From Bacillus sp. IITD106 (GTDB lineage Bacteria > Bacillota > Bacilli > Bacillales > Bacillaceae_C): a DNA stretch of 64,000 bases. The stretch lies in the NCBI RefSeq assembly GCF_019459225.1, contig NZ_JAIAZY010000012.1, forward strand, positions 31,911 to 95,910. Reading direction: 5' to 3'. The translations under genes were made by a program, and so were the position numbers. Positions 18,360 through 26,094 of the stretch are shown piece by piece. Below the pieces are notes generated by a model. The model did not search any database and was not told the origin of the DNA. It was given only the letters and a program-made list of their open reading frames with translations. Numbering within the stretch: the first letter of the stretch is position 1; each line of letters opens with the position of its first letter.

Positions 18360-18383
18360 TCGTTAATTTATCGATAACTTAAT
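18360..18383. promoter_or_regulatory. Candidate LacI-type operator upstream of the LacI gene
   Basis: The perfect palindrome TTATCGATAA (18368-18377) lies 37-46 bp upstream of the LacI start. The flanking words TCGTTAA and ATAACTTAAT are shared with 15001-15016. It is consistent with autoregulation. Confidence 0.45.
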
Positions 18384-18480
18384 ATTTATATTACTTCTTG
18401 AGGGTAGGAAAGTCAAAGAGTCGATTGGGGTGGATTAAAACTCTATTATTTTCATATTGCATCGTAAATTATGGATTAAA

Positions 18481-18930
18481 TATCGAAGAAACTATGTAAT
18501 TTTCTGTTTTATCAGGAATTTTTCATTAATTATCGACGAAAATCTGGTATTCCCTGTTTTCATCGATAATTACACATTAATTATCGACGAAACTCTGGCA
18601 CTTTCTCTTGTCATCGAGAATTACGTATTAATTATCGACGAAACTATAGCATTCTCTCTTTTCATCGAGAATTACGCATTAATTATCGACGAAACTCTGG
18701 CACTTTCTCTTTTCATCGAGAATTACGCATTAATTATCGACGAAACTCTGGCATTCTCTTTTTTCATCGAGAATTACGCATTAATTATCGACGAAACTAT
18801 AGCATTTTCTCTTTTCATCGAGAATTACGCATTAATTATCGACGAAACTCCGCCATTCTCTGTTTTCATCGAGAATTAATCACTAATTATCGATGAAGCT
18901 CCGCCATTTTCTGTTTTCATCGGTAATTAC
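18481..18930. repeat. Tandem array C: nine units of 51 bp
   Basis: Units start at 18481, 18531, 18582, 18633, 18684, 18735, 18786, 18837 and 18888; all spacings are 51 bp except the first, which is 50. Each unit contains TAATTATCGACGAAA and, after about 15 nt, TTTCATCGAGAATTA. In RNA the two arms pair at 13 of 15 positions. The array fills the 660-bp gap between the LacI promoter region and the terminator of the ABC export operon. The open frame across it (a 17-residue peptide repeat) has no ribosome binding site and is not called as a gene. Confidence 0.92.
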
Positions 18931-18945
18931 GAAACAAGGTAAAAC

Positions 18946-18973
18946 GACCATCCCGTTTCAAAGCGGGATGGTC
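18946..18973. terminator. Bidirectional terminator of the ABC export operon
   Basis: GACCATCCCG (18946-18955) pairs perfectly with CGGGATGGTC (18964-18973). An AAAA run lies on the left and a TTTT run follows on the right. Confidence 0.85.
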
Positions 18974-18991
18974 ATTTTCAATACTCAAAAT

Positions 18992-19891
18992 TTATACGAC
19001 TTTTGATTTTACTTCGTTTGGATTGACGATGACAATTTTTCCGTCTTCGAGTTCCATTCTTACTTTATTCGTTTCGGAAATTCCGATGGCTTCCAAGTAG
19101 CTTTCCGGAACTTGGATTCTTCTTGCGCTATCGAGAACTGCCAATTCTACGTGTGTATCTTCTTCTATACCGTCGTCACTGCTTTCGTTCTCGTCATTTT
19201 GTATATAGTAGGATTTACGCAGGATTTCACTAGATGTTTTACCATCGCGAATGGCGACGACGCGGTCCATTTTTCTCGTGAGCTGTGTGTCATGGGTAAC
19301 GATGACGATTGTGACGCCAAGTTCTCTGTTTAAATTACGGAAAACATCTAGGATGATATCGGCGGTCTTCACGTCAACGCTTCCCGTCGGTTCGTCCGCC
19401 AACACTAATTTTGGATCATTCGCAAGGGAGATGGCGATGGCTACCCTTTGCTGCTCACCACCTGAAAGCGCGCTTAATCGATTATTCAGGCGATGTCCCA
19501 TTCCGACCATTTCCAGTAATTCCTTCGCACGTTCGCGTCTATGACGACCTTTAATTAACATTGGCAATTCTACATTTTCAATCGCCGTTAAATAAGGAAT
19601 CAAGTTACGAGCGTTATTTTGCCAAACAAATCCTACTGTTTCAAGCTTATATTTTACCAGATCTTTATCGGATAAACGAAGCAGATCCTTGCCGCCAACA
19701 ATGAGCTTACCAGCAGTCGGTCGGTCCAATCCACCGAGCATATTTAATAATGTAGATTTTCCACTACCACTGCTCCCGATGATTCCCATCATTTCGCCTT
19801 GCTCTACTTTAAGATCCAGACCTTGCAGTGCAATAACTTCATGATCATCATCAATCTTATAGATTTTCATTAAATTTTGGCAATCGATCAT
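18992..19891 (-). CDS. ABC exporter ATPase with C-terminal AbrB-like domain
   Basis: 299 aa. The ATPase part (residues 1-225) has Walker A GSSGSGKST, signature LSGGEQQRVA and Walker B LVLADEPTG, closest to the MacB/LolD group. After an acidic linker (near residues 225-245) comes a segment of about 45 residues: VLDSARRIQVPESYLEAIGI, then LEDGKIVIVNP. This matches the SpoVT/AbrB swapped-hairpin pattern. AbrB domains normally bind DNA as dimers, so here it may dimerise the ATPase or sense something; function is unknown. The ATG overlaps the permease stop by one base (TAATG). It is the last gene of the four-gene export operon. Confidence 0.88.
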   Translation of the reverse strand: MIDCQNLMKIYKIDDDHEVIALQGLDLKVEQGEMMGIIGSSGSGKSTLLNMLGGLDRPTAGKLIVGGKDLLRLSDKDLVKYKLETVGFVWQNNARNLIPYLTAIENVELPMLIKGRHRRERAKELLEMVGMGHRLNNRLSALSGGEQQRVAIAISLANDPKLVLADEPTGSVDVKTADIILDVFRNLNRELGVTIVIVTHDTQLTRKMDRVVAIRDGKTSSEILRKSYYIQNDENESSDDGIEEDTHVELAVLDSARRIQVPESYLEAIGISETNKVRMELEDGKIVIVNPNEVKSKVV

Positions 19892-22779
19892 TAATCTTCA
19901 CCTAACTTTATGGCTTGATGAATTTTTATTTTTCTTAAGAAGCCGATTAATATGGCGGATCCTAGAACTAGCATTAATGCTGAGAATATATAAATTTTCG
20001 CCTCATCGCTCGCATCAGAAATGACCGTAAATGGCGGCATTAAGTCGCGAATATTCATCGAAAGCTTAAACAGTGGAACATATAATTGACTTGTCACTCC
20101 ACCTACGATGATTCCAAGTATACACGCGAAACCTGAGGTAAGGACTTGTTCTGAAACCAATATTCCAATTAATTTTGGCATCGGAATCCCCATTGCTCTG
20201 TAAATACCGTATTGCAGTGTTCTTGATTTGATCGTTAACACCCAATATAAAAGGAAACCAATAAATGAAATCAACAACGATATAAGGAAACCTAATGTCA
20301 TTGTACCATTTAAACCTAATAAAAGTGCCCCATTTTTCAAATCCGTAATTTGTGGATTCACATCGTTCATGACCATAACGGGAATTTTTGAGTCTTTTAA
20401 GTCTTGATAAAATTCGGCTCGTAAAGTATCTGGTTTTAACTTCAACCAAACCTCATAAGGTTCAAGGCCAAGCATATTTTGAACATATGGGAGATTAGCT
20501 ACAACAAGCGCACCCTCCGATTTATTTTCCACCGACTTCTCCAAAGGATTAAACGACGGCCAATAATCAATGATTCCAAATACGACAAATTCACCATAGT
20601 CGGAACCAGCCCACTGCATCGTAATATAATCACCTTGTTTAACCTCTAGAGCATCAGCTGCTTTTTTCGAAATAAGGACCGCACTAGGCTCTTTGGCGAT
20701 CAGATTCAAATACTCGTACCAATGATGCGGTAATAAGGACGGCTTAAACCATGCTGTTTCTCCAAACGACTTCGGTTCAATCGCCATCAATGTTGGATAA
20801 TGGATGCTTTTTCCGCTAGCGGTTGTGACGGATACCGAATCCTTTTTAAACACTTTCGCCGCTTTATCAACTTGTTTTAATTTTGTTATTGGATCAAAAG
20901 GCGGCTCCGTATAAACAATAGGTTCGACTTCCGGAAGAGCATCAGCATCCGCATCAGCATCAGCAGACTCTCCCCCGCCTTCAGGCCTACTCGGACTTGG
21001 AGAAGTACCACCGCTGCTTGGACGGCTGCTTTCCCATCTTAAGAGCATACGAACTTCTGAACCATTTTTATAAAGTAATTGCTCTTCCAAGTTGGTGTTA
21101 ATGGTCCGGGCGGCGCTAGCACTGAACACACCCATCCCAATCGTCATTACTAAAAACAGCATTAGAAACTGGTATTGTTTTGTAGATCTACTCACTTGTA
21201 AAAATGTACTGTATAACGAGACAGGCCAAAACTTTTCTCCGATTTTATAAATCAACTTCAAAATAAGCGGATAAATTCTTAGAGCTACTAACCCTAATCC
21301 TATAATGAAAAGAGCTGGCATGAAAAATAGCTCCGGGTCGATCATAATGTCAGAACTCTCAACATCAAGATTCTGCAACACCTTTTGACTGCGGTTAAAA
21401 GCAACGAGTCCATAAATAGCAACTCCAAGAACCGCAAACTCAAAAATGACAGTGTACCAAGGGATCTTGCCAATATCCCTTGCTGATTGTTGTTTATGGC
21501 TGACAATACTTTTTCCTGATGCAGTATAAACAGGGATCATGATCATGATAATCGATGCCAAAACAGCAACCAGTGCATAAATATAAGATTTTACAGAAAG
21601 CTTAACCGGCAATGCTGACCTTTGAATAAACTCTAGGAAACCATTGGATGCACCGAGCAATTTACATAGCTGTAAACCGATGATTGGACCAATTAAAAGT
21701 GCGAGTGCACCTAAAATGGCTATTTCTATAAAATAAATACCTAGTATTTGAAATCGGCTTGCTCCTCTGCTTGTAAAAACTGCAATTTCATTTAATTGCC
21801 GTTCAATGATCAAGCGAGAAATCATAAACAAATAAATGGCAAGCATAATGAGAACCGGAACATTCAACGACCAAAGCATCGTCGTCATTTGCTTTCCTTT
21901 ATTTTCATATGATTTAAGTATATTTTTGATTGGGAAGTTAAATAAAATCGTTGCTTTTTTCACACTTGATATTTGCGATTTCAGCTTTGATTCTAAGCTC
22001 AATAATGCTGGAAAATGGGTAGATTCAATTTTATGATAGTCAAATGCTGAAGTAAATCGGCCAATTCCTAATAGTTCTTCATGTTTTGGAATCAATTCAT
22101 CCCTAAACCATTTTTCATTTACGATAAAATCATCGTTGAATGATCGTGGCACGAGGGACCAATATGGATCTTCAACTGATTTTGGCTGGAAGGTTCCAAC
22201 GGGCTTAATGACAAACTGTTGCTCCCCTTCACTCCCAACGATAAAATTAGTTCCCAGCACCATGCTTCTTTTAACTAAAGCCGTTTCTGAAACGAGCGCC
22301 TCTACTACTCCATCGACCGCTTTATCGCTTGGAAAAGTTCCATCCGTAATGGTAACATGGTCCTCAATTCCCGTAATCATAAGTAATTTTGCTGCGTTTT
22401 GTGAACTTTCGCGCCGCTCTTCTTCTTCATACATGGTTCGAAGCGGAGTCGTCGCGATAATATTGGCATCTGCAATAACAGGGATTCCTGTACTCTCAAC
22501 AAGATTCTTCTTGATGTCTTCTACTTTAGCGAGTGATTCTGCAGGTTTTTTAACGATCGAGCTAGCGAATGTATCAGAAAATGAAAATTCACCTGGATAT
22601 TGATTTTTCTTCACTTGATGGTCTTCTAATTCACGAACTAATAATTTTTGTAAAACGCTGGAAGTATATGTTGGGATACTGGAAACAAGTGAAACGGTTA
22701 TGATTAAACCGAGGAATAAACTTCCGGTCAGCCAGCGATTGTTCAGCATCTTACGAAAAATTAACTTTATGATAGCCAC
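19891..22779 (-). CDS. FtsX-like ABC permease, large two-module form
   Basis: 962 aa, GTG start at 22779 after GGAGGGAT. One N-terminal helix is followed by a large extracytoplasmic domain (about residues 30-290). Then come a cluster of helices, a second helix and extracytoplasmic domain, and three C-terminal helices with the FtsX-type pattern (TLQYGIYRAMGIPMPKLIGI). A low-complexity linker of Ser/Pro/Gly and four Asp-Ala pairs lies near residues 595-625. Such long FtsX/MacB-like permeases work with LolD-type ATPases in export or in extracting molecules from the membrane. Substrate is unknown. Confidence 0.85.
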   Translation of the reverse strand: MAIIKLIFRKMLNNRWLTGSLFLGLIITVSLVSSIPTYTSSVLQKLLVRELEDHQVKKNQYPGEFSFSDTFASSIVKKPAESLAKVEDIKKNLVESTGIPVIADANIIATTPLRTMYEEEERRESSQNAAKLLMITGIEDHVTITDGTFPSDKAVDGVVEALVSETALVKRSMVLGTNFIVGSEGEQQFVIKPVGTFQPKSVEDPYWSLVPRSFNDDFIVNEKWFRDELIPKHEELLGIGRFTSAFDYHKIESTHFPALLSLESKLKSQISSVKKATILFNFPIKNILKSYENKGKQMTTMLWSLNVPVLIMLAIYLFMISRLIIERQLNEIAVFTSRGASRFQILGIYFIEIAILGALALLIGPIIGLQLCKLLGASNGFLEFIQRSALPVKLSVKSYIYALVAVLASIIMIMIPVYTASGKSIVSHKQQSARDIGKIPWYTVIFEFAVLGVAIYGLVAFNRSQKVLQNLDVESSDIMIDPELFFMPALFIIGLGLVALRIYPLILKLIYKIGEKFWPVSLYSTFLQVSRSTKQYQFLMLFLVMTIGMGVFSASAARTINTNLEEQLLYKNGSEVRMLLRWESSRPSSGGTSPSPSRPEGGGESADADADADALPEVEPIVYTEPPFDPITKLKQVDKAAKVFKKDSVSVTTASGKSIHYPTLMAIEPKSFGETAWFKPSLLPHHWYEYLNLIAKEPSAVLISKKAADALEVKQGDYITMQWAGSDYGEFVVFGIIDYWPSFNPLEKSVENKSEGALVVANLPYVQNMLGLEPYEVWLKLKPDTLRAEFYQDLKDSKIPVMVMNDVNPQITDLKNGALLLGLNGTMTLGFLISLLISFIGFLLYWVLTIKSRTLQYGIYRAMGIPMPKLIGILVSEQVLTSGFACILGIIVGGVTSQLYVPLFKLSMNIRDLMPPFTVISDASDEAKIYIFSALMLVLGSAILIGFLRKIKIHQAIKLGED
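20939..20962. repeat. GCATCA hexamer repeat inside the FtsX-like gene
   Basis: Four near-perfect hexamers encode the Asp-Ala repeat of the permease linker. In-frame copy-number change would only lengthen or shorten the linker. Confidence 0.7.
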
Positions 22780-22791
22780 CGCTTATCCCTC

Positions 22792-23841
22792 CTACTTTAA
22801 GATGATGACGTCCCCTTCATTGAGTCCTTTCAACACTTCCACTTCTGTAGAAGACATAATGCCGACCTCAACATCGACTTCACGTTTTGTATTATCCACC
22901 ATGATTTGGACATAGTTTCTGCCAACCGTCGTGCGAAGACCATTTTTCGGAATAACGAGTGTATCCTTTTTACTCGCAGTGATGATTTCAATACCTGCAA
23001 GATCTCCAACTTTTGTATCTTTCGGAAGCTTTTCAGCCTCTACAAGGATTGATTTACTATAAAGATCTGGATTTTTTTCATAAACATCCGCAGGGACATC
23101 TTTTGGCGTCTGAACGACTTTTCCTTTCCCTTCTTGACCGCCTATGTTGGTGATGACATCCATCCCAATTTTCACATCTGCAAGATCATTAGCATTCATT
23201 GCTGTATATTGAACTTGCAGTTGAGTCGTTTCCGCTACTTGAAATAATGATTCGTAAGCAGGAACGCCTTGACCTTGTTGAATTTCAGTGACAAAAGTGA
23301 TAACTCCATCAATTGGCGAAACAATTTTTGATTCAGCTAGTTCATTATTCATAAAATAAAGTTTATTTTGAATGCCTTGAACGTCTAATTTTCCCATTTC
23401 GATTGAATATTTATCTTCTTGATTTGCTTCCATTTGTTGAAGTCTAAGCTTGGCTTTTTTCAGATCAAGATTAGCTTGTTGAATTTCAAATGCGAGATTG
23501 CCAGTTTCTAATTCTGCTAGGGTTTGGCCTTTCTTAACGAGATCCCCTTCTTTAACACTGATCTTCTTTAAACGTCCGCCATCTTTTGTGTAATATAAAT
23601 CATGATGACTAGTTGGAACCATTGTTCCCGATCCTTTTACCCTCTTAATGATTTCGCCTTTTTTCACTTCTGCCGTTTCGTAATCGAGCTGGGCTGGTTC
23701 AACGAGTGGCGGCGCCAACACTGGTTCTTCCTTCGGCAAGAAAGAACATCCGCCTAAGAAAAAAGAAAAGAACGCCAAAGTCCCTAACAAATAGTAAACA
23801 TTTATTCTATTAGATGATAATTTCTTGTTTTTCTTTCGCAA
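22792..23841 (-). CDS. Efflux adaptor lipoprotein (HlyD/MacA family)
   Basis: 349 aa from a TTG at 23841, with GGAGGATC 8-9 nt upstream; the longer frame from 23868 lacks a site. A lipoprotein signal (residues about 12-32) ends SFFLGGCSF. A biotinyl-lipoyl-like half (VKEGDLVKKGQTLAELETG) follows, then a short coiled coil (residues about 120-150) and the second half with SPIDGVITFV. It ends in beta-barrel and membrane-proximal domains. Such adaptors link exporter permeases to the cell envelope. It overlaps the upstream ATPase gene by 32 bp and lies 12 bp before the permease. Confidence 0.88.
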   Translation of the reverse strand: MRKKNKKLSSNRINVYYLLGTLAFFSFFLGGCSFLPKEEPVLAPPLVEPAQLDYETAEVKKGEIIKRVKGSGTMVPTSHHDLYYTKDGGRLKKISVKEGDLVKKGQTLAELETGNLAFEIQQANLDLKKAKLRLQQMEANQEDKYSIEMGKLDVQGIQNKLYFMNNELAESKIVSPIDGVITFVTEIQQGQGVPAYESLFQVAETTQLQVQYTAMNANDLADVKIGMDVITNIGGQEGKGKVVQTPKDVPADVYEKNPDLYSKSILVEAEKLPKDTKVGDLAGIEIITASKKDTLVIPKNGLRTTVGRNYVQIMVDNTKREVDVEVGIMSSTEVEVLKGLNEGDVIILK

Positions 23842-24505
23842 TTTTCCGATCCTCCAATGTATAAACATGTTCTATTATTTCGAGAATGCCAGGATCGTGA
23901 GTTGTCATCACGATCGTAGTCGTTTTATTTTTCACGAGTTCCTGAAAAGCGCTAATAATATGAAATGCCATTTTCGTATCTAATTCTGCTGTTGGCTCAT
24001 CCGCTAAAAGAAGTGCTGGTTTTGTTGCAATCGCTCTTGCTATCGCTACTCTTTGCTGCTCTCCACCGGAAATTTCGTAAGGGCGGTGTTTAGCTCGTTT
24101 AGTAAGCCCAACAAGTTCAATGGACTCTTTTATTTTTTCTGCCCATTCACTACGTGGCACTCCTGCAATTCTAAGTCCAAACTCGACGTTTTCTTCCACT
24201 GTCATGAGTGGAACTAGTCCATAAGACTGGAACACAAAACCCATTTTCTGCCTACGCAGCTCTGAACACTGCCTCTCATTGTATTTGCTGATCGGATTGC
24301 CTTCTATGTATATCTCCCCACCCGTTGGCTTATCTAAAGCACCAATTAAATTCAGCAAAGTTGTTTTACCTGATCCTGACCTTCCTCTTAGGGCTACCAA
24401 CTGATGTGGCTCAATCGTTAAATTGATTTGATCTAAAATATCTACTTTTTTATTTCCGGATCCAAATGACTTGCTTAGATTTTCAATTCTTACAACCGGT
24501 TCCAT
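23810..24505 (-). CDS. ABC exporter ATPase (LolD/MacB type)
   Basis: 231 aa from the ATG at 24505; AAAGGTG lies 8 nt upstream, while the GTG two codons earlier is too close. Walker A is GRSGSGKTT, signature ISGGEQQRVA, Walker B LLLADEPTAEL. It is the first gene of the operon ATPase-adaptor-permease-ATPase. Two different ATPases serving one permease could form a heterodimer, or one may serve another permease. Unlike the second ATPase it has no C-terminal extension. Confidence 0.9.
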   Translation of the reverse strand: MEPVVRIENLSKSFGSGNKKVDILDQINLTIEPHQLVALRGRSGSGKTTLLNLIGALDKPTGGEIYIEGNPISKYNERQCSELRRQKMGFVFQSYGLVPLMTVEENVEFGLRIAGVPRSEWAEKIKESIELVGLTKRAKHRPYEISGGEQQRVAIARAIATKPALLLADEPTAELDTKMAFHIISAFQELVKNKTTTIVMTTHDPGILEIIEHVYTLEDRKIAKEKQEIII

Positions 24506-24586
24506 TTTCACAGCACCTTTCTATCATTTCTGGATGCGAAACCCCCAATTCTTTACACGATCACCCCTTTATGTTCGACTCAATGA

Positions 24587-24601
24587 AGTCAGCGCTTACA
24601 A
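24587..24601. promoter_or_regulatory. Candidate cre site upstream of the ABC export operon
   Basis: On the minus strand TTGTAAGCGCTGACT fits the CcpA consensus WTGNAANCGNWNNCW at every defined position. It lies about 80-95 bp upstream of the first ATPase start, in the 309-bp gap 24506-24814. That gap otherwise shows only the hairpin at 24739-24784. Confidence 0.6.
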
Positions 24602-24738
24602 AAAATATTAATTCACCGTAATTGAACGAAATATCATACTTTAGTCTTAATATTGTGTCAGTTTTCGCATAACTTTATATTAGTATTCATGAAACCAAAC
24701 GTCAATGTGATTTTTACAAATTTGTTACATTCGTTGAA

Positions 24739-24784
24739 GGCTATCTTTAGCTCCGGAATCGTTATCCGTACATTCAAGATAGCC
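24739..24784 (-). terminator. Hairpin downstream of araM
   Basis: GGCTATCTT (24739-24747) pairs with AAGATAGCC (24776-24784) around a long loop that can itself fold. There is no clear T run, so termination is uncertain. Confidence 0.45.
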
Positions 24785-24814
24785 ATGAAATCAATGGTTT
24801 CTCCTAATTTAGTC

Positions 24815-25987
24815 CTAGAGAACGCTGTTATAGTATTTCAACATGGTAAAACGATCTCTTAATAGATGTGCTTCTTTTAAACTTCTATTAATAAGTTCCT
24901 CACTAATTCCTAATTCTTTTGGCGTGGTGGGACCTCCGACCTTTTGAATAAGAGTTCGCATTTGGTCTGCATTTGGAATAGTGGATACGATATCTGCAAC
25001 TATTTCACTTTGATCTTTTTGCTCAAGCGGCAGCAACTCCCCTGGTGCAAACCAATTATGGTAAAGATTTGCAAGCAAAACGGAGCTGACACCAACCTTT
25101 GCGCCATGCAGCACTTGGCGGCGATTATTTTGTAAAAATTCCATTTCCCAGTAGTGTGAAAGATGGTGTTCTCCACCTGATGCCGGATGTGATTGTCCGA
25201 ATAATAGCATGGCGAGACCGGACTGAATAAGTGAAGCTAGTAAAATACGGATTCCTTCCTCATCCCCTGCAGCTATTTGGTCCACGTGTTTTACACAATG
25301 ATCTAAAGCTTCTTTCGTAAGGGAAGCAGCAAGCGGGCAATATGGTTCGTCTACTATTAATCTACCGAAGCTCCAATCTGCGAGCGATGTATATTTTGCC
25401 AACATATCGCCGAAGCCAGCCGCGGTCATCTCTTTTGGAGCCTTCATAAGTACATGAATGTCGGCAAAAAGGGCGATGGGAGATACGGTTTGAAACGTCT
25501 TTTTTACTCCACGAACAATTAGTGGCGCACCTAATGAAGTGAAGCCATCTACAGAAGCCGCCGTTGGGATAGAAATAAACGGCTTTCCAGTTTTGGCACT
25601 GCAAAATCTTGTAATATCGTGGATTGTACCTGAACCGACTGCCAGAAGAGCATCTACATGTTCATCGATTTCTATAAGTGCCTGAACGATCGAAACTTCA
25701 TCTGCTACAACATCTCCAATTTTATTCGCCTGAATGATGCATACGGAATATTCGAGATTTACATTTCGTAAGCTTTCAGCAAGGTTCTCCCCAGCAGCTT
25801 CATACGTGTTTTCATCCGCCACTAGAAGAACACGTTTAAACTCTTTTTCTATTAGAAATGATGAGCATTTTGCAAAAGCATTCGTGCCTATATACATCGT
25901 TTCAATCGGAATGTGATGATGCTTATGGCCGCAGCTGCATGTTTTACCTAAAGCTTCAATTTCCGGAATCATTTCTTCTAAATTCAT
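24815..25987 (-). CDS. araM: sn-Glycerol-1-phosphate dehydrogenase, AraM/EgsA family
   Basis: 390 aa from the ATG at 25987, with GGAAG upstream; the 13-codon upstream extension would start inside an AraR box. It is an iron-ADH-like fold: the nucleotide loop AVGSGTIHD is near residue 115, the PTAASVDGF segment follows, and metal-binding His residues lie in HPASGGEHHLSHYWE. In Bacillus this enzyme makes G1P from dihydroxyacetone phosphate for archaea-like heptaprenylglyceryl lipids, yet the gene belongs to the ara operon. The N-terminal CSCGHKHHH stretch is unusual and could bind metal. It has its own promoter with an AraR box. Confidence 0.9.
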   Translation of the reverse strand: MNLEEMIPEIEALGKTCSCGHKHHHIPIETMYIGTNAFAKCSSFLIEKEFKRVLLVADENTYEAAGENLAESLRNVNLEYSVCIIQANKIGDVVADEVSIVQALIEIDEHVDALLAVGSGTIHDITRFCSAKTGKPFISIPTAASVDGFTSLGAPLIVRGVKKTFQTVSPIALFADIHVLMKAPKEMTAAGFGDMLAKYTSLADWSFGRLIVDEPYCPLAASLTKEALDHCVKHVDQIAAGDEEGIRILLASLIQSGLAMLLFGQSHPASGGEHHLSHYWEMEFLQNNRRQVLHGAKVGVSSVLLANLYHNWFAPGELLPLEQKDQSEIVADIVSTIPNADQMRTLIQKVGGPTTPKELGISEELINRSLKEAHLLRDRFTMLKYYNSVL

Positions 25988-26011
25988 ATCGTAAAAGACT
26001 TCCTTTCTTTT

Positions 26012-26053
26012 AACTTGTACGAACATGTTACCATTTTTAGAAAGTCAGTTCAA
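26012..26053 (-). promoter_or_regulatory. araM promoter with AraR box
   Basis: On the minus strand: -35 TTGAAC (26048-26053), 17-bp spacer, -10 TAACAT (26025-26030). The AraR-type palindrome AACATGTTCGTACAAGTT (26012-26029) overlaps the -10. Its core nearly repeats the araN box. Confidence 0.75.
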
Positions 26054-26069
26054 TTGCATACAAAAAATA

Positions 26070-26094
26070 AGAGGAAGAAACAACTCTCTCCTCT
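26070..26094 (-). terminator. Terminator after the LplA-like binding protein gene
   Basis: The minus strand reads AGAGGA, loop, TCCTCT, then TATTTTTTG. It overlaps the stop codon region of the upstream gene and separates it from the araM promoter. Confidence 0.75.

Noticed and set aside
18457..18879. 140-codon open frame with ENYALIIDET repeats
   Set aside because: It coincides with array C; no start signal, and codons follow the repeat.
18481..18930. CRISPR array
   Set aside because: Units abut each other with no unique spacers, each unit is 51 bp, and no cas genes are in the window.
23842..23868. Upstream start of the efflux adaptor gene
   Set aside because: No ribosome binding site; the TTG at 23841 follows GGAGGATC and gives a normal lipoprotein signal.
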